A DNA stretch of 41,454 nucleotides from Phycisphaeraceae bacterium (GCA_028282805.1 JANQHD010000007.1:1-41454); one strand, 5' to 3'; shown: positions 1-8,580, counted from the first letter of the stretch. The notes: generated from the sequence alone by a model not told the origin. A program made the numbers and translations.

Positions 1-180
1 ACGTGGCAGGAAGGCGACTTCAACTACGACGGCGTGGTGTCGCTGGGCGACCTGAACTTCATCGGTACCAACTTCGGCAAGACCATCCCGACGGCCCCCT
101 CGGCCCCGGCGGTCCCCGAACCGGCGAGCCTGATGCTCCTCGGCCTCGGCGGTCTGGCGCTCGCGCGTCGGCGTCGCTGA
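1..180 (+). CDS. C-terminal fragment of a dockerin-like / PEP-CTERM secreted protein
   Basis: Only the last 59 codons are in the window; frame 1 is open from base 1 to a TGA. Residues 5-27 resemble one dockerin type I / EF-hand loop: D, N, D and G spaced as in calcium-binding loops (GDFNYDGVVSLGDLNF), followed by a second Asn-Phe-Gly. The protein ends in a textbook PEP-CTERM tail: VPEPASLMLLG, a hydrophobic stretch rich in Leu/Gly, then LARRRR. In families with this tail the protein is exported, sorted by an exosortase-like system and released or anchored at the envelope. The fold and function of the missing upstream part cannot be stated. A strong terminator follows 21 bases after the stop. 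The tail identification is secure; the single dockerin repeat is likely but short. Confidence 0.85.
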   Translation, partial: TWQEGDFNYDGVVSLGDLNFIGTNFGKTIPTAPSAPAVPEPASLMLLGLGGLALARRRR

Positions 181-201
181 GTGAAAACTAGCCTCCAAGT
201 C

Positions 202-242
202 GCGGCCGCATCTCCTTCTTTGGGAGGTGCGGCCGCTTTCTA
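202..242 (+). terminator. Rho-independent terminator after the PEP-CTERM gene
   Basis: A 14-bp stem (202-215 with 223-236, one G-U wobble, otherwise perfect) closes a 7-base loop and is followed by TTTCTATTT. It lies 21 bases after the stop codon of the left-edge gene. Confidence 0.9.
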
Positions 243-585
243 TTTGGCCCCACCCCACCGCCACCGATCGCACCACCCCGTCGCCTGCGCGATCGGCTCG
301 TGGGGCCACCCGCGATTGCCGCACGCAATCGCCGTTGCCCCGATGCGTGCGAAACGTTGATGCGCAACGCGTCTCGCCGTTGCGCACCGGGTCGCGCACA
401 GAAAGGTCGTCGTGCGCGCGCCGCGACAAGCCACCCCCCGCTTACGATATCGCAAACGCCGCCCGCGCCGTGGTGCGCACGGCGCACCAGCGTGACCGCG
501 CTGTTAAGCCCGCTATTACGCGTTGAACGAAGTGGGCGTTCGAGCCACCTGTTCGGTCGCACCCCACAAGGCAGCGCGGTGTCGC
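243..585. other. Convergent intergenic region with four perfect hairpins
   Basis: This 343-base gap lies between the 3' ends of two convergent genes. I see no convincing gene in it. It holds four perfect inverted repeats: 264-271/289-296 (8 bp), 312-319/325-332 (8 bp, loop 5), 362-368/379-385 (7 bp) and 471-478/482-489 (8 bp, loop 3). None is followed by a clear T-run on either strand, so they are not ordinary intrinsic terminators. They may terminate or stabilise the converging transcripts, or form a structured RNA. Confidence 0.55.
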
Positions 586-2211
586 TTAGCGCCTGCGCCG
601 GAATAGCGCAAGGCCGCCAATCGCCAGCAGCGCCGCGCCGGCCGGTTCGGGGATGGTGGCAACGAAGATGCCGTGGCTGCCGTCGGTGAATCGCAATTCG
701 AAGACGAGTTGACCAGCATCGTTAAAGACGTTCGAACGGCCGTCGTCTCCGGTGTATCCGCCGGCGCTTAGACTGGTGTACTTGATTGTGCGGAGGTCTT
801 CGATCAGTGGATCATCATTGACGTCAAACAGGTCGCCATCGCGGATGATCAGCATGGGGTCTCCCGTGGGGCTGGTCACCCAGATACCGGATGGGGGGTT
901 CGAAGGATCAATTCCCGGACCGGTTACGTGGCCGTCGAACGCGATCTGTCCCGCCCCATTGACAATAGGGATATCGAAAAAACCTCCGAGAACCGTGCCC
1001 TCGGCCATGTTCGGAATAGGATCGCCCGCACGAACAACCAAGCGGGCGACACCATCGGTTGCCTGCCAGAAAGCCGTGTCGTTGGTTGAATCGACACCCG
1101 GCCCGGTGAGGGTGCTCCAGAACGCAAGTTGACCGGTGCTGTTGATCAGGACAAGGGAGAACCGGCCAAACGCCACATTCTCCTCCAAGCCGGGGGCTTG
1201 CTCGCCCGTGCGAGCGACCAGGCGCATCGAAGCATCACGCTCAGTCCAGATCCCCTCATCGTAAACCGCATCGGTTCCACTTAAAAAACTGGTTAACGCG
1301 GGCTGTCCCGCACCATTCACCGACAAGGCGATACCCGTGAACGTCACACCCGCTTTGGTGTCAGGCGCGGGATCGCCTTCCCGTACGATCAGTTGCGATC
1401 CCATCTCACCATCAATCCAAATACCACCGTCGTTCGGCCTGATCACATCGGGTCCGATGAGTCCGCCTTCAAAAGCAACCCGACCCGTTGAGGTCATTCC
1501 TAAAAAGTTAAGTCGGTCAAAGACTGTCCCTGGCTCCGTACCCGGCGCGGCATCTCCTGTACGAACAACCTGTTGCAGCACGCCGTCGTCCTGCAACCAT
1601 ATCCCGTGATTATTTGCACCCACGATGCCAGGTCCAGTCAGCGAGCCTGCGAAAGCGACTTGTCCCGAATTATTGAGATGAAGTGAAGATAGGCGCTGAT
1701 ACGCCACGCCTTCCTCTGTGCCGGGCGCGCGGTCGCCAGTTCGTATCACAAGGCCCGCCGGCCCGTCGCACTTCAACCAGATGCCCTCGGCATTCGTACT
1801 GTTTACACCCGGCCCAGAAAGATACGCGTTAAATGTAAGATGACCGTCTTGATTATAGACGTGCTCGGTGATGCGTTCGTATCTGACCCCATCACCGGTA
1901 CCGGGCGCGCGGTCGCCTTCGCGCACGACCGATTTGATTGCACCACCTGCTTCGAACCAGAGCCCGCGGTCGTTTGTCATATCAATGCCGGAACCGACGA
2001 TGACCGCTGAAAATACGATTTCACCAGCCGAATTGATTTTGGGCGAATAGACCCGATCGAACACAACACCTGAATCCGTACCCGGCACTTCTTCCCCGGT
2101 AAGGACCACCGTGCGGAAGACCACTGCTTGGGCGGTAATGGGTGTGGCGGCAATCGCGACCGCTGCGGCCAGGCTAAGGGCGTAGTGTGCCCGCAATTGG
2201 ATACTCATCAT
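586..2211 (-). CDS. PEP-CTERM protein built of eight ~60-residue repeats
   Basis: The start is placed at the first of two adjacent ATGs (2211/2208), directly behind AGAGGAG; a longer reading from 2271 is open but adds a charged stretch before the signal peptide and has no ribosome site. Residues 1-29 are a signal peptide ending near TAQA. The mature protein consists of eight units of about 55-65 residues, each opening with a variant of VVRxGDxAPGT and carrying a central NSxGQxxF and a GIW motif. The eighth is longer and degenerate. This is the pattern of the choice-of-anchor repeat proteins annotated as DUF7453-like (recalled from memory). The C-terminus is a PEP-CTERM tail: IPEPAGAALL, hydrophobic segment, FRRRR. 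Function is unknown; a beta-propeller or beta-solenoid surface protein is an inference. Codon use looks more AT-tolerant than in the neighbouring secretion genes. Confidence 0.85.
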   Translation of the reverse strand: MMSIQLRAHYALSLAAAVAIAATPITAQAVVFRTVVLTGEEVPGTDSGVVFDRVYSPKINSAGEIVFSAVIVGSGIDMTNDRGLWFEAGGAIKSVVREGDRAPGTGDGVRYERITEHVYNQDGHLTFNAYLSGPGVNSTNAEGIWLKCDGPAGLVIRTGDRAPGTEEGVAYQRLSSLHLNNSGQVAFAGSLTGPGIVGANNHGIWLQDDGVLQQVVRTGDAAPGTEPGTVFDRLNFLGMTSTGRVAFEGGLIGPDVIRPNDGGIWIDGEMGSQLIVREGDPAPDTKAGVTFTGIALSVNGAGQPALTSFLSGTDAVYDEGIWTERDASMRLVARTGEQAPGLEENVAFGRFSLVLINSTGQLAFWSTLTGPGVDSTNDTAFWQATDGVARLVVRAGDPIPNMAEGTVLGGFFDIPIVNGAGQIAFDGHVTGPGIDPSNPPSGIWVTSPTGDPMLIIRDGDLFDVNDDPLIEDLRTIKYTSLSAGGYTGDDGRSNVFNDAGQLVFELRFTDGSHGIFVATIPEPAGAALLAIGGLALFRRRR

Positions 2212-2283
2212 CTCCTCTTTTCTTCCCTGTTTCCCAGATTCAACGTAATCCTCGGAACGGTTCCCATTCAAGGGTTGGGGGTA

Positions 2284-2316
2284 CGTTCAATATGAACGCG
2301 CAACGGGGGGTGTCAA
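2284..2316 (-). promoter_or_regulatory. Candidate promoter with overlapping palindromic operator
   Basis: On the minus strand a perfect TTGACA (-35, bases 2316-2311) lies 16 bases before CATATT (2294-2289), upstream of the repeat-protein gene starting at 2211. The -10 overlaps the 15-bp perfect palindrome CGTTCA-ATA-TGAACG at 2284-2298, a likely binding site for a dimeric regulator. The -35 is clear, the -10 is only a fair match. Confidence 0.45.
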
Positions 2317-2349
2317 ATGGAATCTGGAGATTCGCCGCCGGGCGGCGAG

Positions 2350-2368
2350 GACGGCACGGAGTGCCGTC
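2350..2368. repeat. Short perfect palindrome (REP-like)
   Basis: GACGGCAC, three bases, then GTGCCGTC: a perfect 8-bp stem with a GGA/TCC loop between the tpsA terminator and the promoter of the repeat protein. No T-run follows. It could be one copy of a dispersed palindromic repeat; only one copy was noticed in this window. Confidence 0.4.
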
Positions 2369-2402
2369 GCTAAATGGGCGCACCGGTTTCGGGTGGTTCT
2401 AT

Positions 2403-2431
2403 AAAAAACGCACAGCCGCGGGGCTGTGCGT
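2403..2431 (-). terminator. Rho-independent terminator of the tpsBA operon
   Basis: Read on the minus strand: a perfect 10-bp stem ACGCACAGCC / GGCTGTGCGT (2431-2422 with 2417-2408), 4-base loop, then TTTTTTAT. It lies 27 bases after the tpsA stop codon. Confidence 0.92.
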
Positions 2432-2457
2432 TGGGGGGATCGGGATGTGTGCCGCAC

Positions 2458-5400
2458 TCAGCGTTCGTTGGTGGCGGTCCGCATGGCGGTGCCGCGGGAG
2501 ACGAGGGGCTGGCCGGTGAGGTTCTCGTGCAACTGCTGGACGGTCATGCCCTCGGGCGTCAGCGGCGCGAGCGCGGCGTTGGCGAAGATCGCGTACTCGA
2601 GGTTGGTCACGCCCGTCTTCTTCATGCGGCCCAACATGTCGGCGACCTGTTGCAGCTGCCGGTAGTGGTCGGCGTGCGCCTCGGTGGTCGCCAGGTACTG
2701 CATGAAGTCGGCCTGCGGGTCGGCCTGCCGGTAGGCGTTCCAGGCGTCGTTGATCGCGGCCTTGACCTGCGCGCGGCGGTCGACGTCGGTGGCCGTCGCG
2801 CCGGGGGTGCCGAAGGTCACGCCCTGCATGGCGGCAATGGCCTGCTCGGCCGAGCCGCGCCGCACGCGGTTGAGCGCGACGACGGTAGCGGGGGCGTTGG
2901 CGTTGGCGACCAGCGGGCCGGCGCCGTCGTTGAACACGCGGATGCGGTTGAGGCCGGTGGCGTACTCGTTGCTGGCCAGCGGGCGCGACTGCATGGACAT
3001 GGCGCCGGCCATGAACTGCTGGTCGGCGGGGGCGAGCAGCGGCTCGCGGATCACGCGGTCCTGGAACGGCAGCGGGCCGGAGAGGATAAACGCGCGCTCG
3101 TTGAGGGGGGTGTCCTGGAACGGCGTCATGTCCAGGGTCTGGCCCACGGGGAACTGGCCGGCGGGCACACCGAGGAAGAACTCGTTGGCGCCGCGCGACT
3201 GGGTGATGAACTGCGCGCCCGCCGCGGCGAGGTTGCCGCTGGGGTCGGCGCCGGCGCCCATGGGCGAGCCGACGAAGATCGGGCTGCCGCCGTTCTCGAG
3301 GATCGGCACGAGCGAGAAGTCCACCAGGCCGTTGGACACGAGGTCCAGGTTCACGTCTTCGCTGCGCGGGCCGGTGAGGTTGCCCTCGAAGTCGTAGAGG
3401 TTCGAGTCGTCACGGGTGCGCAGGAAGATGGCCGTCATGGTGGTGCCGGTGGGCACGGCCACGGGTTCAGCGACCTGGACCAACTGTTCGATGGCGACGC
3501 GGATGTTGCCGACGGCGTTGAGGTCGCCGACCTTGAGGATGTCGTAGCCGATCAGGTGCAGGTCACCGGCGGAGGTGAACTTGTTGTTCTGGCCCATGTA
3601 GAGCGCGCCGTGGCGCGACTGGATGTGGGCCGTGCCGTCGCGTGATTCGATGGTGGCGATCTGCGGGATGAACGGCAGCGTGACGTGCTCGCCGTCGACG
3701 ATGGGCAGGCCGCGCTCGTTGAGGTCGGCCATGCTGGGGTTGAGCATGATGTCGCCGTCGACCAGCACGTGCAGGCCGCTGGTGGTGGGCACGGCGATCG
3801 CGCTGTCGCTCTCACCGAGGAACTGGTCGTCGGTCGGTCCGGGCCGGGTCATGACCGGGTTGAGCACGGAGCCGAAGCTGATGAGCTTGTCCAGGTGCGG
3901 CGCGGCGACGACGATCAGGTGGGCGAGCGGTTTGTTGACCTCGCTGTACTGACCGCCGTTGAGGCCGACGTCGCCGGCGAACTGCACGTTGCCCTCGATG
4001 GCGCGGACGGTCAGGCCGGCGCTGGTGGCGTTGCCGTTGCGGTCGGGCAGTTCGAGGATGCCGGCCGCGAACTGGCTGGGCGCCGCGTCGACGGTGCTGA
4101 GGAAGCGGATGTCGCCGGTGAAGCTCTTGAGGAACGCGTCCTCGGTGATGACGAACGGGCCGTTGAAGACCTGGTCGCGGCGGGTGGTGAAGCGGTTGGG
4201 CACGAGCACGCCGACCGAGCCGCGGTTGTTGACGACGGTGACGCCGTTGACCCACAGCGAGCCGACGATGCGGCCGGCGTCGGTGCTGGTGCTGACGCGC
4301 GAGTCGAAGTAGGTGATCGGGGAGTTGATGACCAGGTCCGCGCCGACGCCGACGCCCTTGGTGTCGGCCGAGGCGTCCGCGACGGCCTTGTGGAAGTGGA
4401 CCTCGGTGCCGCTGTTGAGCGTGGTGTCGTTGACGAGGTTGACGACGCCGCGGTAGTCCTGGTCCATGGTGGTGGTGATGTGCCCGCCGGCGATGTTGGT
4501 CGTGCCGGTCACGTCGATGCTCTTGAGCGGCATGGCGATGGAGTACATCCCGCCGTTGGTGCCGCCGACGGGGCCGTTGAAGTCGGCCGAGCCGTTGACG
4601 GTGAGGGTGGCGGGGGTGCCGGGTTTGGTGGAGAAGAGGCTGCCGTTGAAGCGGACGGCGGTGCCGTTGAGGGTGGTGTCCTGGGCGAGGTTGATCGGGC
4701 CCATGCCGTCGACGTTGTAGGTCTGGGTCTGCGAGGAGTCGACCGCGACGCCGGCGACGTCGAAGGTGATCGACGACGTGGCGTTGACGGTGTAGTTCTT
4801 CACGCCGGCGACGGCGGTGTCGATGAGCACGTCGCTGCCGGCGACGACCATGTCGGCGCCGGTGGGTCCGGTGGGCACGGCGATGCCGCCGCCCTGGTGC
4901 ACGTAGCCGCCGGGCTCGCCGACGGGCACGGCCATGGCCAGCGCACCGAGGTCGCCGGCGCCGAGCGCCGAGTTGGCCGTCGGGTTGTCGTTGTTGACCT
5001 CGACGGAGATGTGGCTGCCGTGGCGGGCGATGATGACCTGGTCACCGGCGGCCATCGCGATCAGCCCACCGCTGTCGGCGAGGTTGATCTGGCCCTGGTT
5101 GATGACCCGCTGGCCGACCATGCCGACCTCGCGGGCGTTGATCAGGCCCTCGTTGACCACCGAGCCGCTGAGCGCGGTAAAGCGGTCGTGGCCGGCGAGG
5201 AAGTCCTGGTTGGACATGCTGCCGGCGGCGGCGAAGATGCTGCCGACGTTCACGACCGCGCCGTTGGTGAAGCGCACGCCCTGCGGGTTGACGAAGTACA
5301 CCGACCCGTTGGCGTTGAGCCGGCCCTCGATCACCGTGGGGCGCACGCTGTTGATGCGGTTGAGCACCCGCGAGCTGGCGCCGGGCTGGATGAAGTTCAC

Positions 5401-5625
5401 GGTCTCGGACGGGCCGATGTTGAACTTGCTGTAGTTGATGATCGCCTGGTGGCTGGTCGTGATGTTGGTCACGTTGCCGGCCTGGTTGATGCTGGCGGCG
5501 CCGTGGACGACCTGGGCGCCCTCGGGGCCCGCCATCGCCGTGCCGACGCCGAGCGTCATGCCGATCAGCGCGGCGCAAGCCAGGGTCTTGCGGTACGAAC
5601 GGCTCTCTTTGGTTTTGCAGATCAT
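2458..5625 (-). CDS. TpsA-type filamentous haemagglutinin-like exoprotein
   Basis: 1055 residues, ATG behind GGAGAGAGAGA. Residues 1-32 form a signal peptide ending TAMA. Residues ~33-150 are a TPS (haemagglutination activity) domain, seen in SHQAIINYSKFNIG, the turn SSRVLNRI, VYFVNPQGVRF (the NPNG motif with Gln for the second Asn) and NVGSIFAAAG. In the family this domain is recognised by the TpsB pore in the outer membrane and starts the beta-helix. A long Thr/Val/Asn/Gly-rich region follows, as expected of a right-handed beta-helix. The last ~120 residues differ: they are helical and charged (Arg/Gln/Glu/Met rich) with no anchor or PEP-CTERM tail. It follows its TpsB partner by 29 bases and ends before a strong terminator. 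Likely a secreted adhesin or surface fibre; the exact role is unknown. Confidence 0.9.
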   Translation of the reverse strand: MICKTKESRSYRKTLACAALIGMTLGVGTAMAGPEGAQVVHGAASINQAGNVTNITTSHQAIINYSKFNIGPSETVNFIQPGASSRVLNRINSVRPTVIEGRLNANGSVYFVNPQGVRFTNGAVVNVGSIFAAAGSMSNQDFLAGHDRFTALSGSVVNEGLINAREVGMVGQRVINQGQINLADSGGLIAMAAGDQVIIARHGSHISVEVNNDNPTANSALGAGDLGALAMAVPVGEPGGYVHQGGGIAVPTGPTGADMVVAGSDVLIDTAVAGVKNYTVNATSSITFDVAGVAVDSSQTQTYNVDGMGPINLAQDTTLNGTAVRFNGSLFSTKPGTPATLTVNGSADFNGPVGGTNGGMYSIAMPLKSIDVTGTTNIAGGHITTTMDQDYRGVVNLVNDTTLNSGTEVHFHKAVADASADTKGVGVGADLVINSPITYFDSRVSTSTDAGRIVGSLWVNGVTVVNNRGSVGVLVPNRFTTRRDQVFNGPFVITEDAFLKSFTGDIRFLSTVDAAPSQFAAGILELPDRNGNATSAGLTVRAIEGNVQFAGDVGLNGGQYSEVNKPLAHLIVVAAPHLDKLISFGSVLNPVMTRPGPTDDQFLGESDSAIAVPTTSGLHVLVDGDIMLNPSMADLNERGLPIVDGEHVTLPFIPQIATIESRDGTAHIQSRHGALYMGQNNKFTSAGDLHLIGYDILKVGDLNAVGNIRVAIEQLVQVAEPVAVPTGTTMTAIFLRTRDDSNLYDFEGNLTGPRSEDVNLDLVSNGLVDFSLVPILENGGSPIFVGSPMGAGADPSGNLAAAGAQFITQSRGANEFFLGVPAGQFPVGQTLDMTPFQDTPLNERAFILSGPLPFQDRVIREPLLAPADQQFMAGAMSMQSRPLASNEYATGLNRIRVFNDGAGPLVANANAPATVVALNRVRRGSAEQAIAAMQGVTFGTPGATATDVDRRAQVKAAINDAWNAYRQADPQADFMQYLATTEAHADHYRQLQQVADMLGRMKKTGVTNLEYAIFANAALAPLTPEGMTVQQLHENLTGQPLVSRGTAMRTATNER

Positions 5626-5654
5626 GTCTCTCTCTCCATCATCCTCTGATCAGT

Positions 5655-7604
5655 TTAGTAAAGTATAGTCAGTTCAAAGTGGAATTGCTGCGAGCCCTCG
5701 GTGACCCGGCCCGGCACGTCGTGCAGGGCCACGCCCCAGTCGGCGCGGACGGTCACGTTACGTTTGTACTGAAGCTCGATGCCGGCGCCGGCGCCGACGA
5801 GCGTTTCGGTGTCTTCGTCCACCAGGGCGGCGCCGTGGTTGACGGTGTGGGCGGCGTCGACGAAGCCCTTGAGGATCAGGTCCCAGTCGACCGGGCCGTA
5901 CACCTGCTGCGGCGCGACGCGGAACGGCTCGCCCATGAAGTAAGGCGGGTCCGGGTCCAGCGGCAGCGCGCGGGGCAGGTGGAAGCGGTACTCCAGCGTG
6001 CCCATGAACACCGAGTCGCCCGCCGCGATCGACTCGGGGTAGCCGCGTACCGTGTAGAACCCGCCGGCGACCATCTGGTACGACGGGATCACGCGGTCGC
6101 CGAACGTGTGCTGGCCGGTGAAGCGGGCGTACAGCTCGTGGGCCAGCGTCGAGTGCTCGGGCGACGCGGGGTCTTCCCACGCCTTGCGGTCGAGCAGCGG
6201 CTCGAGGTACACGCCCTGCGTCACGTCCCACATCAACCGGGTCCATCCCTCGTCTACTGGCGCGCGGCCGTGGTCCGCTAAGTCCACGGCGCTGTGGTCG
6301 TTGATGTCGTCGGACTGGAACTCCAGGCGCACGTCCGCGCTCAGCGGGTGCCAATCGGAAAGGCCCTCGACCTGGAACATCACGTAGAGCAGCAGGAAGT
6401 CGCTGTCGGCGTCCATCGAACCGACGAGCGTGTCCGAGTTCTGGATGTTCTCGTGCTTGATGCCGCCGCCGATGTCGAAGAAGTACTCGCCGACCTGCGC
6501 GAAGTTCCAGTCGATCTCGCCGCCGACGTGGTACGACTCGCCCTCGAACGTGTCGGAGAAGATGCCCACGTCCGACGCGGTGTACTCGCCGTAGCCGGCG
6601 AAGACCTTGCCCCGCAGGCGGTAGTCGTCGCTCAGCGGCCGGTCGTACGAGCCGGCCACGAAGTGCGACTCGTCGAAGCCGGACGTCGCGTAGTCGATCG
6701 CGAAGATGTCGTCGACGCCGGTCAGCTGGTAGTGGCGGGCGCCGAACTGGTGACGCCACTCGTTGGTGTTCTCGGTGCCCGTGTTGGCCAGCTTGTAGTA
6801 CACCAGCCAGGGCTTGTGCTCGGTCACGAGGTAGTCGAGGCTCACGCCACCGGGCGTGGTCGACGGGCCGACCGACACGTCCACGCGCCGGCCGGGGTGG
6901 CGGCTGAGGAACGTCGCGTAGTCCTCCATCTGCTTGCGCAGAAGCAGGTCGTCGCGCTCCGCGTCCTCCGCGTCGGGGTCGAACGGCTGCACCGGCGACT
7001 GGGCGCGGATACGGTCGTGGTCCGGGTGGTTCACACGCTCTTCGGGGTCGATGCGCTTCTGGAACGCCAGCGTCCGCACCTCCGTCGCCAGCGCCGTGGC
7101 GATGACGATGTTCAGGTGCGTCTCGCCGGGCCCGCGGAGGTCTTCGCCCTGCTCGTTGACCTGCGTCGGGTCGGGCGTGACGAACACACCCATGATGCCG
7201 ACGTTGTTGACCATGTGGTCACGCGTGGCGACCAGCACCTGCTGCAACGCGCTGGCGTAGAGCGTGCGGGGGGTCTGGTCGTCGAACTGTGAGAGGCTCA
7301 GCGTCTCGGTCGCCAGGCCCGGCCGCGCCGCGACGTAGCCCTGCTCGGTCACGCCCAGCGTGACCTGCACGGCCCCCAGCGCCTCGGCCGCCGGGAGCTT
7401 CGGGTGCTGCACCAGGAAACGCGGGCGGATCGACGAGACCGTGTACGCCCGGCCGTCTTCGGCGGTGGGCTCGGCCCACGCCGACGACCACGCGGCCGTC
7501 ACAACCATAACGATAACGATAGCGACCATACGTAAATGGAGGGGTTTACTCATGGTAAGTCTTCGACCTTGGTTTGCTAGAGGTTGTAAAACGCCAACCT
7601 TCAT
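5655..7604 (-). CDS. TpsB / ShlB-FhaC-like outer-membrane secretion pore
   Basis: 649 residues. ATG 7604 follows AGAGG with 9-base spacing; the internal ATG at 7553 would give a more compact signal peptide (MSKPLHLRM...SSAWA) and is the alternative. After the signal peptide, residues ~45-260 would cover POTRA-like periplasmic modules. The rest is an alternating beta-barrel ending in FHFELTILY, with a terminal aromatic residue as in Omp85/TpsB proteins. VRGY at residues 519-522 is the conserved lid-loop motif of TpsB/BamA. In the family the POTRA modules capture the TPS domain of the partner and the barrel threads it out. The gene lies immediately upstream of the TpsA gene on the same strand, the usual pairing. 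The N-terminal half is divergent, so the number of POTRA modules is uncertain. Confidence 0.87.
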   Translation of the reverse strand: MKVGVLQPLANQGRRLTMSKPLHLRMVAIVIVMVVTAAWSSAWAEPTAEDGRAYTVSSIRPRFLVQHPKLPAAEALGAVQVTLGVTEQGYVAARPGLATETLSLSQFDDQTPRTLYASALQQVLVATRDHMVNNVGIMGVFVTPDPTQVNEQGEDLRGPGETHLNIVIATALATEVRTLAFQKRIDPEERVNHPDHDRIRAQSPVQPFDPDAEDAERDDLLLRKQMEDYATFLSRHPGRRVDVSVGPSTTPGGVSLDYLVTEHKPWLVYYKLANTGTENTNEWRHQFGARHYQLTGVDDIFAIDYATSGFDESHFVAGSYDRPLSDDYRLRGKVFAGYGEYTASDVGIFSDTFEGESYHVGGEIDWNFAQVGEYFFDIGGGIKHENIQNSDTLVGSMDADSDFLLLYVMFQVEGLSDWHPLSADVRLEFQSDDINDHSAVDLADHGRAPVDEGWTRLMWDVTQGVYLEPLLDRKAWEDPASPEHSTLAHELYARFTGQHTFGDRVIPSYQMVAGGFYTVRGYPESIAAGDSVFMGTLEYRFHLPRALPLDPDPPYFMGEPFRVAPQQVYGPVDWDLILKGFVDAAHTVNHGAALVDEDTETLVGAGAGIELQYKRNVTVRADWGVALHDVPGRVTEGSQQFHFELTILY

Positions 7605-7692
7605 GAAAAGCGACCTCTCGCTTGGATGCGGCCCAATCGATTCGTCGCTCTCCCCTGTGATCAGTTTCGTAGCACTAAAAGTTGTTTCGTAT

Positions 7693-8403
7693 TTACCTTC
7701 TCATCGGACGACGTGCGACAAACGCAAGACCCATCGCCACCAGGGCCAGAGATGCGGGCTCGGGCACGATCTCGATCGTGATCGCCCAGTACTCGAGCTG
7801 GCCGAGCTCATCGCCCGCGCCATCGCCGACGTACAGGCGCCACGTGCCGTTGGGGTTCTCGCCCACGAAGGCGGCGAGCTGCCCGCTGTCGAGCGCGGTG
7901 TCGGCATCGGGGTAGAACGTGTCGGGTGAGCCGGCCTGGCCGACGTCCTCGAAGAAATCCAAACCAGCGCCCATCGTCTCGGCCGAGACGATGGCGTCGT
8001 CGTCCCAGAACAAGCGGTTGGCGCCGACCATGTTCGCAGCGGCGCCGCCGACGCCGCTGCCGTCGTCGGGCAACCCGATCCCGGGCCGGTTGAGCATCGT
8101 GATCAGCGTGCCGCTCGGCGACATCAGCTTGATCACCAGGTCGCCCGACCAGATGTGCGAGATCTCGGTCTCGACGAGCTTGACGCTCTTGATCACGGGG
8201 TTCGGCTCGGTGAAGTTCACACCGATATCATCGGAGATCGCCTGGGCCGGAACCGTAACATCACCCATGTAGGTGTTATCGGGTATTGCGATCGGAAGCG
8301 AAGAGTTGAGCGTTTCAAATCGCTCGATCAACGCGGCGTTCGCACTCGAAACCAACAACAACAGTACTGATGCGCAAACAGCGCAGCGCCAAGGTAAAGA
8401 CAT
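7693..8403 (-). CDS. PEP-CTERM protein with a proprotein-convertase P-domain
   Basis: 236 residues from the ATG at 8403, which follows AAGGAGAGAGAGG; upstream in-frame ATG 8436 lacks a ribosome site. Residues 1-24 are a signal peptide ending SANA. Residues ~50-215 match a subtilisin-kexin P-domain jelly roll: IPDNT near the start, then HIWSGDLVIKLMSPSGT, the short LLxRPG-like turn (LNRPG), and NGTWRLYVGDGAGDELGQLEYWAI at the end (the family's GxWxLxVxDxAxGDxGxLxxW). The tail is VPEPASLALV, hydrophobic segment, ARRPMRR, a PEP-CTERM signal. There is no protease domain, so it is a stand-alone P-domain, probably a carbohydrate- or protein-binding surface protein. It precedes tpsB by 88 bases with no evident terminator, so co-transcription with tpsBA is possible. 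Confidence 0.88.
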   Translation of the reverse strand: MSLPWRCAVCASVLLLLVSSANAALIERFETLNSSLPIAIPDNTYMGDVTVPAQAISDDIGVNFTEPNPVIKSVKLVETEISHIWSGDLVIKLMSPSGTLITMLNRPGIGLPDDGSGVGGAAANMVGANRLFWDDDAIVSAETMGAGLDFFEDVGQAGSPDTFYPDADTALDSGQLAAFVGENPNGTWRLYVGDGAGDELGQLEYWAITIEIVPEPASLALVAMGLAFVARRPMRR

Positions 8404-8471
8404 GGCCTCTCTCTCCTTACGGCCCAGACTGGGCACTTCCCAATGCCCTGCTAACTGAGCGATTCTACAGC

Positions 8472-8500
8472 AATATGCCCCAGGGCGGTACCTCGGTCAA
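8472..8500 (-). promoter_or_regulatory. Candidate sigma-70-type promoter
   Basis: On the minus strand TTGACC (8500-8495), 17 bases, CATATT (8477-8472), upstream of the P-domain gene at 8403. A second possible -10, TAGAAT (8467-8462), lacks a matching -35. Confidence 0.4.
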
Positions 8501-8580
8501 ATGAAATAGCGCAAGGATTGCCCGCGCAAGCGCGTGCGACGACCGATAGTTACAGGCCTGCTGAAAACAGGCCAATAAAA

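Noticed and set aside
3685-5649. A 654-residue plus-strand open frame opposite tpsA
   Set aside because: Low-complexity Val/Asp/Gly/Ala composition, no ribosome site or domain; it is the shadow of the TPS-domain gene.
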